Part shown: positions 26,770-35,864 of the stretch, one piece after another
Position numbering within the stretch: position 1 is the first letter of the stretch
Layout of the letters: the number at the start of each line of letters is the position of its first letter
Assembly: GCA_030527015.1 (NCBI GenBank)
Contig: JAUNBR010000004.1
Span: forward strand, 26,695 to 84,514
Origin: Planctomycetia bacterium
Lineage (GTDB): Bacteria > Planctomycetota > Planctomycetia > Pirellulales > Thermoguttaceae
Reading direction: 5' to 3'
DNA length: 57,820 bases
Program-made: the position numbers and the translations under genes
The notes under the pieces: generated by a model
Databases searched by the model: none
What the model was told of the DNA's origin: nothing
The model's input: the letters and a program-made list of their open reading frames with translations, nothing else

Positions 26770-27335
26770 AATCCTTCTCCTAAAATAAAAATCGCTTTTT
26801 AGGCAACTTTTCGCCATATGAACAAAAAAGTCGCACGTTAACAAAAAATGTGAGTTATTTTCTTAACGAAACAGCAAGCGATTCTTGAAACATCAGAAAC
26901 CCCCGGTTCCCGACTTCCAGACTGAAATGCATGCAGTGAAAATAAAGAGAAAATATGCCCAACTTTTCGGACTTCTTTCTCTCGACTCACTATAATTTAC
27001 CTCATTTTTGGAATAATACAAATAAAATAATCGACTTTTATAATTTAATTTCTCTATAAAATGCCTCCATTTTCAGTTTTTACTCTTTATAACAGTTTTA
27101 AGGCCTGCTCGAAAAACCTGCATAATCTCAATAATCCTAATAACCCGTATAAACATCACGATTCTCTCGTGCTTTTATGCCAAATAAAACGTTTCGCCCA
27201 AAGAAACCAATTTTCTCTCCCGATAATGTGATACTGGCACTAAATTTAATTTTTTGTAAACAGAAACACCAAGAAATGTCTTGATTCAAAACATGACAGA
27301 GCTGAAATTTTATGGAATCCCTGAATTACTCTGGT
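26770..27335. other. Spacer between divergent Cys-rich genes
   Basis: AT-rich, with no ORF worth calling. A very worn trace of the dispersed element may lie at about 27227-27330. Promoters for both divergent genes are expected here and downstream, but none stands out. Confidence 0.4.
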
Positions 27336-27538
27336 TATACCAGTTCTACTTAAATTCACATTTATGATTTCTGCAGCCAGCATTTTCTGTAAAGCAAAAA
27401 TGCCGGTGAAACGAAAATTTATAGTGCGTCGGGTATTACTGTTTCCACTTTACATTTCCATTTTGTGCGGTTCTTAAAGCAGGCATTTTCAGCGAAGCAA
27501 AATGCCGGTGAAGCGAAATTTTATAGTGCGTCGGATAT
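27336..27538 (+). repeat. Two F copies in direct tandem
   Basis: The first copy (27336-27436) ends GTCGGGTATTA and the second starts within the same bases (TATTACTGTTTCC at 27433) and ends TCGGATATG at 27538. The shared junction suggests insertion at the edge of an existing copy. The second has a perfect GGCATTTT/AAAATGCC stem. Confidence 0.88.
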
Positions 27539-27619
27539 GAAATCGTCAAAACACGATAATTTATCCACGCAAAATTTGCATGGACGCAAATTTCCACTTT
27601 TATTATTTTAAGGAGAGAC

Positions 27620-28150
27620 ATGATGAAAAATTTACTTGGCTTATTTTTAGTTTCGATCATTATTCTGATCCCAAGTTTCGTAAGCGCAGCACCTGCATGT
27701 GCTGCATGTACCGTCACCACAGAGCCCACTCAGAACACCTCCGCCCCTTCCTGTATGGAACGCCAGAGATGCTTACCTTTTAATGGTTTTTTTCTCTGTT
27801 TATTTTCACGACCATGTTTCCATCCATGTGGATCTTTCTGTAAAGTGACACACGCTCCTGCAAAATGTGAGCCCTGTACATCCTGTGAATCCTCCATATA
27901 CGGCCCACGTAAACCTTTTGGCGGATTCTTCCGCGAAATGTTCACTCCATCCACTTCATGCTCCCCCTCTTCCAGGCTTCCTCTGCCTATAAACGCAGAA
28001 TCCACATCATATATCCCCGCCTGCACACCCACAGATTCACCCTGCCCACACATTCCATATCACGGATTTTTCCGTCATCTGAATTCCCATGGAGGAAAGT
28101 GCACGCCGGATTACGAAGAATTCGTCGGACCGACATGCACTATAAAATAA
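27620..28150 (+). CDS. Secreted Cys-rich protein with repeated GFF motif
   Basis: 176 residues, no family recognised. A signal peptide (LLGLFLVSIIILIPSFVSAA) is preceded by AGGAGAGAC as ribosome-binding site. The mature protein has about 20 cysteines and three copies of a short motif: PFNGFFLCLF (about 53-62), PFGGFFREMF and PYHGFFRHLN, each between Cys-rich stretches. Such spacing suggests a disulphide-bonded modular surface protein (inference). Its last codons and stop (ACATGCACTATAAAATAA) look like a B-end of the dispersed element. An intrinsic terminator follows. Confidence 0.78.
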   Translation: MMKNLLGLFLVSIIILIPSFVSAAPACAACTVTTEPTQNTSAPSCMERQRCLPFNGFFLCLFSRPCFHPCGSFCKVTHAPAKCEPCTSCESSIYGPRKPFGGFFREMFTPSTSCSPSSRLPLPINAESTSYIPACTPTDSPCPHIPYHGFFRHLNSHGGKCTPDYEEFVGPTCTIK

Positions 28151-28190
28151 TCGCACACTTTAATCAGATTCTCTTTTCATTCATTTTTTA

Positions 28191-28224
28191 CGGCACAAGA
28201 TTCTTATTTTTGTGCCGTTTTTTT
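28191..28224 (+). terminator. Intrinsic terminator
   Basis: CGGCACAA (28191-28198) pairs with TTGTGCCG (28210-28217), followed by seven T. It ends the transcript of the Cys-rich protein gene. Confidence 0.9.
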
Positions 28225-28229
28225 ATTCT

Positions 28230-28402
28230 TATACTGACTCCATTTTAAATTTTCATTTTATGCAGCTCTGAAATTCGGGCATTTTCAGTGAAGCGAAAAT
28301 GCAGGAAAAGCATAATTTTAGTGCCTCGGGTATAAAAGCTGGCATTTTTAGTAAAGCGAAAATGCTAAAACAACAAAATTTTGTACTGCATCATGGATAA
28401 AT
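28230..28402 (+). repeat. F copy plus a partial second copy
   Basis: Full copy at 28230-28334 (TATACTGACTCCATT to GTGCCTCGGGTATA). A B-half follows at 28335-28402 with the core GGCATTTTTAGTAAAG and a worn tail. Confidence 0.8.
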
Positions 28403-28467
28403 GCATTATGCTCGAATTTCATAATCCGCATTTTTTATTTATCTTTTTCATTTCACCAAAACTCTAA

Positions 28468-28496
28468 TTGACAATTGTCAAATTTTCTGTTAATAT
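28468..28496 (+). promoter_or_regulatory. Promoter of the M16 peptidase gene with palindromic -35
   Basis: TTGACA (28468-28473), 17-base spacer, TAATAT (28491-28496), about 70 bases ahead of the start codon. The -35 box is the left half of a perfect 14-base palindrome, TTGACAATTGTCAA (28468-28481), which could serve as an operator. Confidence 0.75.
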
Positions 28497-28563
28497 AAAT
28501 ATTATTATTGTTATTTTCGTATGTATTTCTTTAGGTAACCATAAATTTTGAAAAGGGAGTTCC

Positions 28564-31278
28564 ATGCTAAAACATTCTATGATTTTTAACGTTACCAGGC
28601 CAAATTTCGTAAGCCTGTGTATTTTTTTAATTGTTTTCACTTCATCTTTTTATGTCAGAGCGGATAATATGATAAATCAGACGGATAAAACAGAGCAAAA
28701 AACATGCTCTGCTCAGGAAATCGTATCCCGGGAAACATATCCGGGAAATATTACCGTGGCAAAACTCGCGAATGGTCTAACGATCATCGTGCAGGAAAAT
28801 CACGCCGCACCAGTGGCTACTGTCCGCTGTGCAGTCAAAAATACTGGCAGTATGCACGAAGGAAAATATTTAGGGGCAGGTCTGAGTCATGTTTTAGAAC
28901 ATGTCGTGGCAGGTGGTTCTACTACAAAACGTTCGGAAGCAGAAATTCGCCAAATTGTGGACACTTTCGGCGGCATTACGAACGCTTATACTTCTCTGGA
29001 CATCACCAATTATCTTATCGACTGCCCTTCTAAAAATCTGGAAACATGTATCGAATTAATCGCGGACTCCATGCAGCATGCCGCTTTCGTAACCGAAGAA
29101 TTTGACCGGGAAATGAACGTCATTCAGCAGGAGCTGGCGGACGGTGAGGTAAACCGTCAGCGTGTAATGTGGAAAATGCTTTCCGAGCAGATTTATTTGG
29201 AAAGCCCCGCCAGAGTCCCAATTATCGGATATTTGGACGTTTTAAAACAGGTCACACGTGAACAAATTATTGAGTTTTATCGCGAAAAATATGTGCCCAA
29301 CAACCAAATTTTTGTAGTCGTCGGGGACGTGGATACCGATAAAGTTCTCCAGCAGGTCGCCACGGAATTTGCAGGCACGCCGCGCGGAATGGAAGATGAT
29401 GGAGTTTTACCTCAGGAACCTCCACAGGCATCACCACGTTTCGCTGTCCGGGAAATGGACGGAAACACGACAGATATTACGCTGGCCTGGCCCTCTGTCC
29501 GCCTGCAGGATAATGATATGTACGCTCTGGATGTTCTCTCATATATTCTCAGCGCGGGCGACAGTTCCAGAATGGTACGTGATATGCTTTACGAAAAACA
29601 GTTAGTCCTTTCTGTCGGAACATACAGCGTTACTCCAAGTTTTGATCGCGGTTATTTCGCTGTTCGGATGTCGGTTCTTCCGGATAAAGCTGAAGAAGCG
29701 ATTCAGCAGGCGCTGCGTCATGTGTATGCCACACAAAAATCTCTCGTCAGTGAAAAAGAACTAGAAAAAGCAAAAAAAATTAAGGCCGCGGAACGCGTTT
29801 TTGGCCGGCAGACCGTCCAGCAGGCCGCCGAGGATCTGATTCACAGTTATATGAGTACCGGTACTCCTGTTTTTGACGATCATTATGTCGAAAACATTCA
29901 GAAAGTCACAGCAGAACAGATTCGCCACGTGGCCAATAAATATTTTGATCCTGAAAAACTTACCACCATTAAAATCGTTCCAAAAGGTTATAAAGATCCT
30001 CAGGAAGCAAAAATTCGCGAGAAAGATTCCGTTTCAGATATTCATTTAGTTACACTGGAAAATGGTGTAAAAGTTTTAACTCGCCGTATGCCACAACTTC
30101 CGCTGGTGGAAATGAAAATTTATGCCCTGGGAGGAAATCTTGCCGACTCACGTAAAACAGCCGGACGAAGTACCCTTCTTTGCGCCATGCTGGATAAAGG
30201 CACAAAAAAAATGACGGCAGAACAAATCGCCGAATATTTTGACTCGATCGGCGGCGGTATTTCTTTCAGCGCAGGCCGAAACACGATCAGCGGAAGCATT
30301 TCCGTCTTAAAAGAAGATTTCCCGAAAGCCATGTCCATTTTAGCTGACTGTGTTCTTTCTCCTGTTTTTCCTGAAGATAAATTCCAGCAGACAAAATCTC
30401 TCCTTCTGGGAATGATCGAACGCCGTTCTGCGGATCCGCGCGCGGAATTAATGGAGCTTTTCGCCGATTCTCTGCCGGAAACCACGCCTTACGCCGTTTT
30501 ATCTGGGGGTAAAAAAGAAACCCTGGAAGCCTTAACGACTGCCGATCTGGCAAAATTTTATAAGGAATTATTAGTCGGACAAAATATCACCATTTCAGTT
30601 TTCGGTGATATTCAGCCGGAGGAAGCTGTGCAGCTGGTACGTTCACGTTTCGCCGCGATTCCCGCTTCTGAAAAACCGGCCACTCCGTTTTTTGATCGTC
30701 CGAATAAAATCGAGACACAGCGTGTCCATAAAACCACACAAAAAGACGCAGGAATGGTCATGCTGGCTTATGCCGCGCCAAATATTTTCGAGAAAGAAGA
30801 TTACGCTGCGCTGGACGTTTTGTGTACCATCATGGCAGGTTACCGTTATGGCGGATCCAGCTGGCTCTTCACCGAATTACGCGGAGAAGGTCTGGTATAC
30901 TCCGTCCAGGGTGCCATTCTTACAGGACCAGCTCCCGGTTACATGATTTTTTTAGCGCAGACTGCTCCTGATAAAGTCGACGAAATTATTCGCCGTTTTC
31001 AAAAAAATGTGGAACGCGCGAAAACTGGCCAAATCACGGAAGAAGAATTTCTTATCGCTAAAGAAATGATGATCGCCGCGAATGCTCAGGAGAACACCAC
31101 CGCCGGAGAACAGGCCACAATAACCGCGATTAATGAGCTTTTCGGTCTGGGTTACGATTACGACAAAACATTCGCCGAAAGAATAGAAAAAGTTACACTG
31201 GAAGAAGTGAAGGCGGCCGCCGAAAAATACTTCCAAAATCCTCTGGTTATCACGACTTCTAATCAGCCGGAAAAATAA
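28564..31278 (+). CDS. M16 zinc metallopeptidase (pitrilysin/insulinase type)
   Basis: 904 residues, two M16 halves in one chain. The N-terminus (VSLCIFLIVFTSSFYVRA) is a signal peptide. The first half begins near LANGLTIIVQENHAAPVATV and has the inverted zinc motif HVLEH at about 109-113, with a downstream acidic helix (NVIQQELADGE) giving the third ligand. The second half begins near LENGVKVLTRRMPQLPLVEM and lacks HxxEH, as usual for the inactive partner domain. It probably degrades peptides outside the cytoplasm. AAAGGGAG lies five bases before the ATG; promoter and terminator are both visible, so it is monocistronic. Confidence 0.93.
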   Translation: MLKHSMIFNVTRPNFVSLCIFLIVFTSSFYVRADNMINQTDKTEQKTCSAQEIVSRETYPGNITVAKLANGLTIIVQENHAAPVATVRCAVKNTGSMHEGKYLGAGLSHVLEHVVAGGSTTKRSEAEIRQIVDTFGGITNAYTSLDITNYLIDCPSKNLETCIELIADSMQHAAFVTEEFDREMNVIQQELADGEVNRQRVMWKMLSEQIYLESPARVPIIGYLDVLKQVTREQIIEFYREKYVPNNQIFVVVGDVDTDKVLQQVATEFAGTPRGMEDDGVLPQEPPQASPRFAVREMDGNTTDITLAWPSVRLQDNDMYALDVLSYILSAGDSSRMVRDMLYEKQLVLSVGTYSVTPSFDRGYFAVRMSVLPDKAEEAIQQALRHVYATQKSLVSEKELEKAKKIKAAERVFGRQTVQQAAEDLIHSYMSTGTPVFDDHYVENIQKVTAEQIRHVANKYFDPEKLTTIKIVPKGYKDPQEAKIREKDSVSDIHLVTLENGVKVLTRRMPQLPLVEMKIYALGGNLADSRKTAGRSTLLCAMLDKGTKKMTAEQIAEYFDSIGGGISFSAGRNTISGSISVLKEDFPKAMSILADCVLSPVFPEDKFQQTKSLLLGMIERRSADPRAELMELFADSLPETTPYAVLSGGKKETLEALTTADLAKFYKELLVGQNITISVFGDIQPEEAVQLVRSRFAAIPASEKPATPFFDRPNKIETQRVHKTTQKDAGMVMLAYAAPNIFEKEDYAALDVLCTIMAGYRYGGSSWLFTELRGEGLVYSVQGAILTGPAPGYMIFLAQTAPDKVDEIIRRFQKNVERAKTGQITEEEFLIAKEMMIAANAQENTTAGEQATITAINELFGLGYDYDKTFAERIEKVTLEEVKAAAEKYFQNPLVITTSNQPEK

Positions 31279-31300
31279 TTTATCGCCCGAGAAAAAATAA

Positions 31301-31344
31301 AAAAGCTTCCTGTTTTAACGAACATTCGTCAGGAAGCTTTTTTT
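31301..31344 (+). terminator. Intrinsic terminator of the M16 gene
   Basis: AAAAGCTTCCTG (31301-31312) pairs with CAGGAAGCTTTT (31330-31341) and T-run. It begins 22 bases past the stop codon. Confidence 0.92.
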
Positions 31345-31430
31345 ATACTGGTTTCACCTTATTTCCATTTTTCACAGCCATAAAAAACAGGCATTTTTCC
31401 CAAAAAATCACATCATTTTTTATAGTGCGT
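31344..31430 (+). repeat. Degenerate F copy abutting a terminator
   Basis: Begins TATACTGGTTTCACC directly at the T-run of the terminator. The core AGGCATTTTTCCC is damaged and the tail TTTTATAGTGCGT incomplete. Confidence 0.6.
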
Positions 31431-31624
31431 TTCTGCTTCTAAACATCATTCTCCAAAATCGGAGAAATGGAAATTTATTTCATTTCGAAAAATTTTCTTC
31501 TGTGGAAAACTTTAGACACCATAAATCAGGTTTAACCTGTGACACCAGAGTTCCTAATAATGATTTCTCTTAAATTTCTCTTTATAACGGCCACGCGAAG
31601 AGATACCATGCACCACGAGATTCT

Positions 31625-31910
31625 GACTCATCTGTCGGCGGACAGAAAAAGTGGAATCAGGAAAACATAAGACGTCCCGATATATACGGGTTCTCCTTTT
31701 TATACTGATTCCATTTTAAATTTCCGTTTTATGCGGCTCTTAAAGCAGGCTTTTTCAGCGAAACAAAATCCGGGGAAGCGAATTTATAGTGTATCGGGCA
31801 TAAAAAATTTCCATTTTATGCGGACTCTTAAAGCCGCATGTTCTGCGAGCAAAAATGCTGGCCTTTCGGCAGACAGGGGAACGAAATTTCATAATGCATC
31901 GGGCATAAAA
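31625..31910 (+). repeat. Cluster of element copies after pcrA
   Basis: A fragment at 31625-31670 (CTGTCGGCGGACAG, then AAAAGTGGAATCAGG) comes first. A full F copy follows at 31701-31802 (TATACTGATTCCATT to GTGTATCGGGCATA), joined directly to another at 31803-31910 that lacks an A-end and carries CTTTCGGCAGACAGG. It ends 10 bases from the pcrA stop. Confidence 0.8.
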
Positions 31911-31920
31911 AATCTCCAAT

Positions 31921-33927
31921 TTACCTTTTCTTTTTAGGATTTTCTCCTCTTAAAACAGAAAGGTAATTCGGATTCTCCGACTGTCCCGTCATTTCATAAA
32001 GAAAACGACTCGGAATGGTATCTCTCATTTTTCCCCATTTCATCCGCTGCAGAGCCATGGATACCGTCAGCCGTGTTTTTGCCCGCGTGATTCCCACATA
32101 ACATAACCGGCGTTCTTCCGCTATTTCCTTTTCACTGTATGATTCCAGAGAGCGTTTATGCGGCAAAATCCCTTCTTCCATTCCCACAAGATAAACCTCT
32201 GGAAATTCCAGTCCTTTTGCCGCGTGTAACGTCATCAGCACCACTCCTTCTGGCGGTGACTGCGGTTCTTTTTCATTTCCGTCACTCATATTCCGATCCA
32301 TCAGAGCCAGCTGCTGCACAAAAGTATAAAGCCGCGGATCCTCTTCTTTTTGCATATAAGATGCAGCAGAATTCGCCAATTCTTCGACAAGATTCCACCG
32401 CATCTGCTGCTCTGATTCTTTTTGCGCAAAACGCTCGATTTCGCTCCGGTAATCGATAATAGAAATCATCTGCCTGATGAATTCATCCATGGGCATTTTT
32501 TTTGCTGTTTTGCGCAGGCCATTTATCATTCCACGAAAATCCTGAACTGCGGCCAGGGTTTTCGGATTCAGTTTCACCTGAAGCTGTAAAAATTCCGGAC
32601 TTTCCACCGCCTCCCATAAAGAAAGTTTATTCGCCAGAGCGTTTTCCACCATACGAATAATGCTTGTCTGGCCGATTCCCCGTGGCGGCGTATTCATAAT
32701 CCGCAGTAATGACATTTCATCTTTCGGATTCACGATTACCCGCAGATACGCCAGTAAATCCCGCACCTCTTTTCGGTCAAAGAAAGACTGTCCTCCGATA
32801 AGCGTATACGGCACTTTCTGTCGCTGGAATTCCATCTCGAAAGCCCGTGGCTGTTCGTTCGTGCGAAAAAGAATGGCAATTTCCCTCGGCTTACGGATTT
32901 TCATCTGTATACGCCGCCGAATTTCCGACACAATTTGAGTCGCTTCCTCTTCCGCATCCGCACACTGCAAAACCCGTGGCATTTCACCGTGAAGCGTCGC
33001 GCGAAGTGTTTTCGGATGTCGCTGCCGATTAAACGCCACGACACGATTCGCCCATAAAATAATCTCATGCGTCGAACGATAATTCATCTCCAGACGCACG
33101 ACTTTCGCATCCGGCCAGTCTTTTCCAAAACGCAGTATATGCGTTACCTCCGCACCACGCCATGCATAAATCGACTGATCATCATCTCCCACCACACATA
33201 AATTTCGGTGCCCCGCAGCCAGAGCTTTTATGATCCGGTACTGACTCTGATTCGTATCCTGATACTCATCCACCAAAATATGATCAAAACGTAACGCTTC
33301 CTTTTCTCGTACCTCAGGAAACTTCTCAAAAAGCTCTTCCGTCAGTAATAAAATATCATCAAAATCCACGGCGCCACATGCTTTCATGGCCGTCTGATAA
33401 CGCCGATACGCCGACGCAGCGAGATGTTCTTTATCCGTCTGCGCGATTCGAGATGCCTGATACGGTAACACCGACGCACTCTTCCACCGACTGACGATAC
33501 TTAAAAAATCACTATTTTTCAGAGACGCCTCCGGACACGCGATTTCCTTCAGAACCCGAGACGCCATACTTTCCTGATCCCCGCGGTCATAAATCGCGAA
33601 AGTTTCCGGAAATCCAAGACACGTAATATTTCGTCGTAAAATACGCACACATAAAGAATGAAACGTGGAGATTTCCGGCACCGGTGTTTTCGAAGAAGGT
33701 TTTCCTGACGGATACAGAATCTGTCCCACACGCTGCAGCATTTCTGTGGCCGCCTTATTCGTAAACGTTACCGCCAAAATGCGTTCAGGCAAAATGCCAT
33801 GTTTTATTAGCTCCGCAATTCTTAACGTCACGACACGCGTTTTGCCAGACCCCGCTCCCGCTAAAACTAAAAGAGGACCACGGAGAGTATGAACAGCTTC
33901 TGCCTGTGCTGGATTTAATGACGACAT
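31921..33927 (-). CDS. pcrA: UvrD/PcrA-family DNA helicase
   Basis: Superfamily 1A 3'-5' helicase for repair and replication restart. It has 668 residues, slightly short of PcrA/UvrD (about 720) and closer to Rep. Motifs in order: Q-motif LNPAQAEAV, Walker A GAGSGKT, Ia TFTNKAATEM, II VDEYQDTN, III GDDDQSIYAWRGA, IV LEMNYRS, V MTLHAAKGLEFPEVYLVG and VI RRLCYVGITRAKTRL. The C-terminal basic tail (ENPKKKR) is short. The start codon at 33927 follows a fragment of the dispersed element, and no Shine-Dalgarno sequence is seen. Confidence 0.94.
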   Translation of the reverse strand: MSSLNPAQAEAVHTLRGPLLVLAGAGSGKTRVVTLRIAELIKHGILPERILAVTFTNKAATEMLQRVGQILYPSGKPSSKTPVPEISTFHSLCVRILRRNITCLGFPETFAIYDRGDQESMASRVLKEIACPEASLKNSDFLSIVSRWKSASVLPYQASRIAQTDKEHLAASAYRRYQTAMKACGAVDFDDILLLTEELFEKFPEVREKEALRFDHILVDEYQDTNQSQYRIIKALAAGHRNLCVVGDDDQSIYAWRGAEVTHILRFGKDWPDAKVVRLEMNYRSTHEIILWANRVVAFNRQRHPKTLRATLHGEMPRVLQCADAEEEATQIVSEIRRRIQMKIRKPREIAILFRTNEQPRAFEMEFQRQKVPYTLIGGQSFFDRKEVRDLLAYLRVIVNPKDEMSLLRIMNTPPRGIGQTSIIRMVENALANKLSLWEAVESPEFLQLQVKLNPKTLAAVQDFRGMINGLRKTAKKMPMDEFIRQMISIIDYRSEIERFAQKESEQQMRWNLVEELANSAASYMQKEEDPRLYTFVQQLALMDRNMSDGNEKEPQSPPEGVVLMTLHAAKGLEFPEVYLVGMEEGILPHKRSLESYSEKEIAEERRLCYVGITRAKTRLTVSMALQRMKWGKMRDTIPSRFLYEMTGQSENPNYLSVLRGENPKKKR

Positions 33928-33929
33928 AT

Positions 33930-33975
33930 AATTCTGATTCCACTTTCATTTTTATTTCATACGGACTCACTCCGC
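33930..33975 (+). repeat. A-end fragment next to the pcrA start
   Basis: TTCTGATTCCACTTTCATTT is a recognisable A-end and the sequence continues to CATACGGAC before being lost. On the minus strand it forms the pcrA leader. Confidence 0.5.
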
Positions 33976-34009
33976 GTTACACCCGACATAACATATTTCT
34001 CGTCCCGAC

Positions 34010-34155
34010 ATTCACTTTAACTTTTCGTTTCACGGGATTCTGAATGCAGGCATTTTTATACCCGATACACTATAAATTTCCGCTTTCCAGGTATTTTACT
34101 TCACTGAAAATGCCTGTTTTCAGCGAAACCAAAAGTTATAATGCATCGGAGATAA
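34010..34155. repeat. Hybrid of F and R copies
   Basis: An F start (ACTTTAACTTTTCG ... GCAGGCATTTT) breaks at 34056. An R B-half follows (TATACCCGATACACT at 34057) through GAAAATGCCTG, then TTTTCAGCGAAACC and an F-type tail (TAATGCATCGGAGATA). The result has B-type sequence at both ends of the inner part. It lies just past the hisF stop. Confidence 0.7.
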
Positions 34156-34174
34156 AACTTTTATGATGGCATAT

Positions 34175-34939
34175 TCATCTCCGAACTTTAATTCCTTTTC
34201 CTGCCAGAAATTCCTTTATTTCCTTAATACTGAACAGGCCATAATGCGCGATGGACGCGATCAGTAAATGGCTGGCATGACCGGCCGCCACTCCTTCATA
34301 CAGATGTTCCAGCGTTCCGGCACCCCCGGAGGCGATAACTGGCACGCTGACCGCATCCGAGATCGCGCGTGTCATGGGTAAATCATATCCTGTCTGCATC
34401 CCATCCGCATCCATACTCGTGGGAAGTATCGCACCTGCGCCGAGAGATTCTACTTTTTTCGCCCACTGTACCGCATCCAGTCCAGTTCCCTGAGTGCCTC
34501 CACACACCACCACTTCAAAACCTGACGGAAGCTCAGAATTTTTCCGCGTGTCGATCGCGATCACTAATTTTTCCGTGCCAAACTTCTTCGCAGCTTCCAC
34601 CACACACTGTGGATCTTTTACCGCCGCGCTATTTATCGAAACTTTTGACACTCCGGCATCCAGAAGCACCTGAATGTCTTCCACGGTCCGAATTCCACCA
34701 CCCACCGTTAACGGAATGGAGATATTCGCCACCGTACGTTTTACCGCGTCCAGAAAAGTTTTTCGATTTTCGAGTGTCGCACTAATATCTAAAAAAACCA
34801 GCTCATCTGCACCCGCCGCTTCATATACCGCCGCATTCTCCGCCGGATCTCCGATTTCCTTTAATTCGACAAAATTTACACCTTTTACTAAACGTCCATC
34901 TTTAACATCCAGACACGGAATGATTTTACAATAATCCAT
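34175..34939 (-). CDS. hisF: Imidazole glycerol phosphate synthase cyclase subunit
   Basis: Cyclase half of the HisH-HisF enzyme in histidine biosynthesis. It has 254 residues, the normal length. The two catalytic aspartates are visible in [11 protein letters not shown] (about residue 11) and [10 protein letters not shown] (about 132). The beta/alpha-barrel phosphate-binding glycines are at VGGGIR and IASGGAGT. Early segment [17 protein letters not shown] is typical. AGAAGG lies ahead of the ATG. hisH and the other his genes are not adjacent, so the pathway is dispersed in this genome. Confidence 0.97.
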   Translation of the reverse strand: MDYCKIIPCLDVKDGRLVKGVNFVELKEIGDPAENAAVYEAAGADELVFLDISATLENRKTFLDAVKRTVANISIPLTVGGGIRTVEDIQVLLDAGVSKVSINSAAVKDPQCVVEAAKKFGTEKLVIAIDTRKNSELPSGFEVVVCGGTQGTGLDAVQWAKKVESLGAGAILPTSMDADGMQTGYDLPMTRAISDAVSVPVIASGGAGTLEHLYEGVAAGHASHLLIASIAHYGLFSIKEIKEFLAGKGIKVRR

Positions 34940-35083
34940 AACCTAAACCTTCTCTAAAACACCTAAAGCTTAAAAAACACAAAAAATAATATCTTAAATT
35001 TTCGATAAATTCAGTTTTCATCGGTCGGCGGGTAAATCATGTGGGACAAAAAAACAGACATCTTCTGTATTCTGACGCCACCT

Positions 35084-35219
35084 TTTCCACCTTAATATTT
35101 CTGTTTTCGCCACCACAGAAAGCAGACATTTTTGGTACAGCCTGCGAACAAAAAAGCAAAAACGCCGGCAGGCATAAACACCTAAAATGAAAATTTATTG
35201 ATAGTGTATCCGGTGCAAA
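35084..35219 (+). repeat. Dispersed element, long degenerate F variant
   Basis: Starts in the A arm (TTCCACCTTAATATTTCTG), has GACATTTTTGG followed by an insert GTACAGCCTGCGAAC, and ends TAGTGTATCCGGTGC. It carries the loop-arm insertion class. Confidence 0.65.
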
Positions 35220-35353
35220 TATATTCATAAATATATAAATAGAATAATATCATTTTACTGATTCATTCTGTCTCGTCAAGGATACTCCATGATTTTTGTC
35301 CGCCACAACAAATTACGAAATGGATTTTCCGTTCTCCGGTACAGATCACCTAA

Positions 35354-35459
35354 ATACTGGTTTCATTTTAAATTTTCGTTTTGTGCGGCTCTAAACACCA
35401 GGTATTTTCTGCGAAGTAAAAATGCTGGTGAAGCGGAATTTTATAGTGCATCGGGTATA
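35354..35459 (+). repeat. Dispersed hairpin element, F copy
   Basis: Full length, with B-end TAGTGCATCGGGTATA. The inner stem has one mismatch (GGTATTTT). Confidence 0.88.
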
Positions 35460-35568
35460 TAATCCCTGTAAATCAAAATTTATACCGTGCCAGAGATGAT
35501 GAATCTGTCCCAAAATGATTCCACGGAAAGAATGCAAAACTTCATGTTTCACATAAACAGAAAAAGAA

Positions 35569-35672
35569 TATACTGCTTCCACTTTAAATTTCCGTTTTGT
35601 GCGGATCTGAAACCAGACTTTTTCAGCGAAGCAAAATGCTAGAAAATCAGGATTTTATAGTGTATCGGGTAA
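35569..35672 (+). repeat. Dispersed hairpin element, F copy
   Basis: Full length (TATACTGCTTCCACT to GTGTATCGGGTA). One stem side is changed (GACTTTTT). Confidence 0.85.
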
Positions 35673-35706
35673 AAAAATTTAGAAGAGATTTTATAAGAAG
35701 AACTTA

Positions 35707-35806
35707 TCTCCGTTCACCTTAAATTTCTGTTTTGTGCGACCATAAAAGAAGTTTTGCGCAACGAAAAATTCAGGAAACGCGAAAATTTAAATGTGTATCG
35801 GAGATA
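35707..35806 (+). repeat. Degenerate F copy
   Basis: A-end CTCCGTTCACCTTAAATTTC and B-end GTGTATCGGAGATATA are clear. The core (AAGTTTTGCGCAACG) is altered. It is the last of four F copies in the 925-base spacer past bamA. Confidence 0.72.
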
Positions 35807-35864
35807 TATTTTCCCCGCGCATTATAAATTTTCACGTTCCCAGAAGAATAAATCACGTTTTTCT

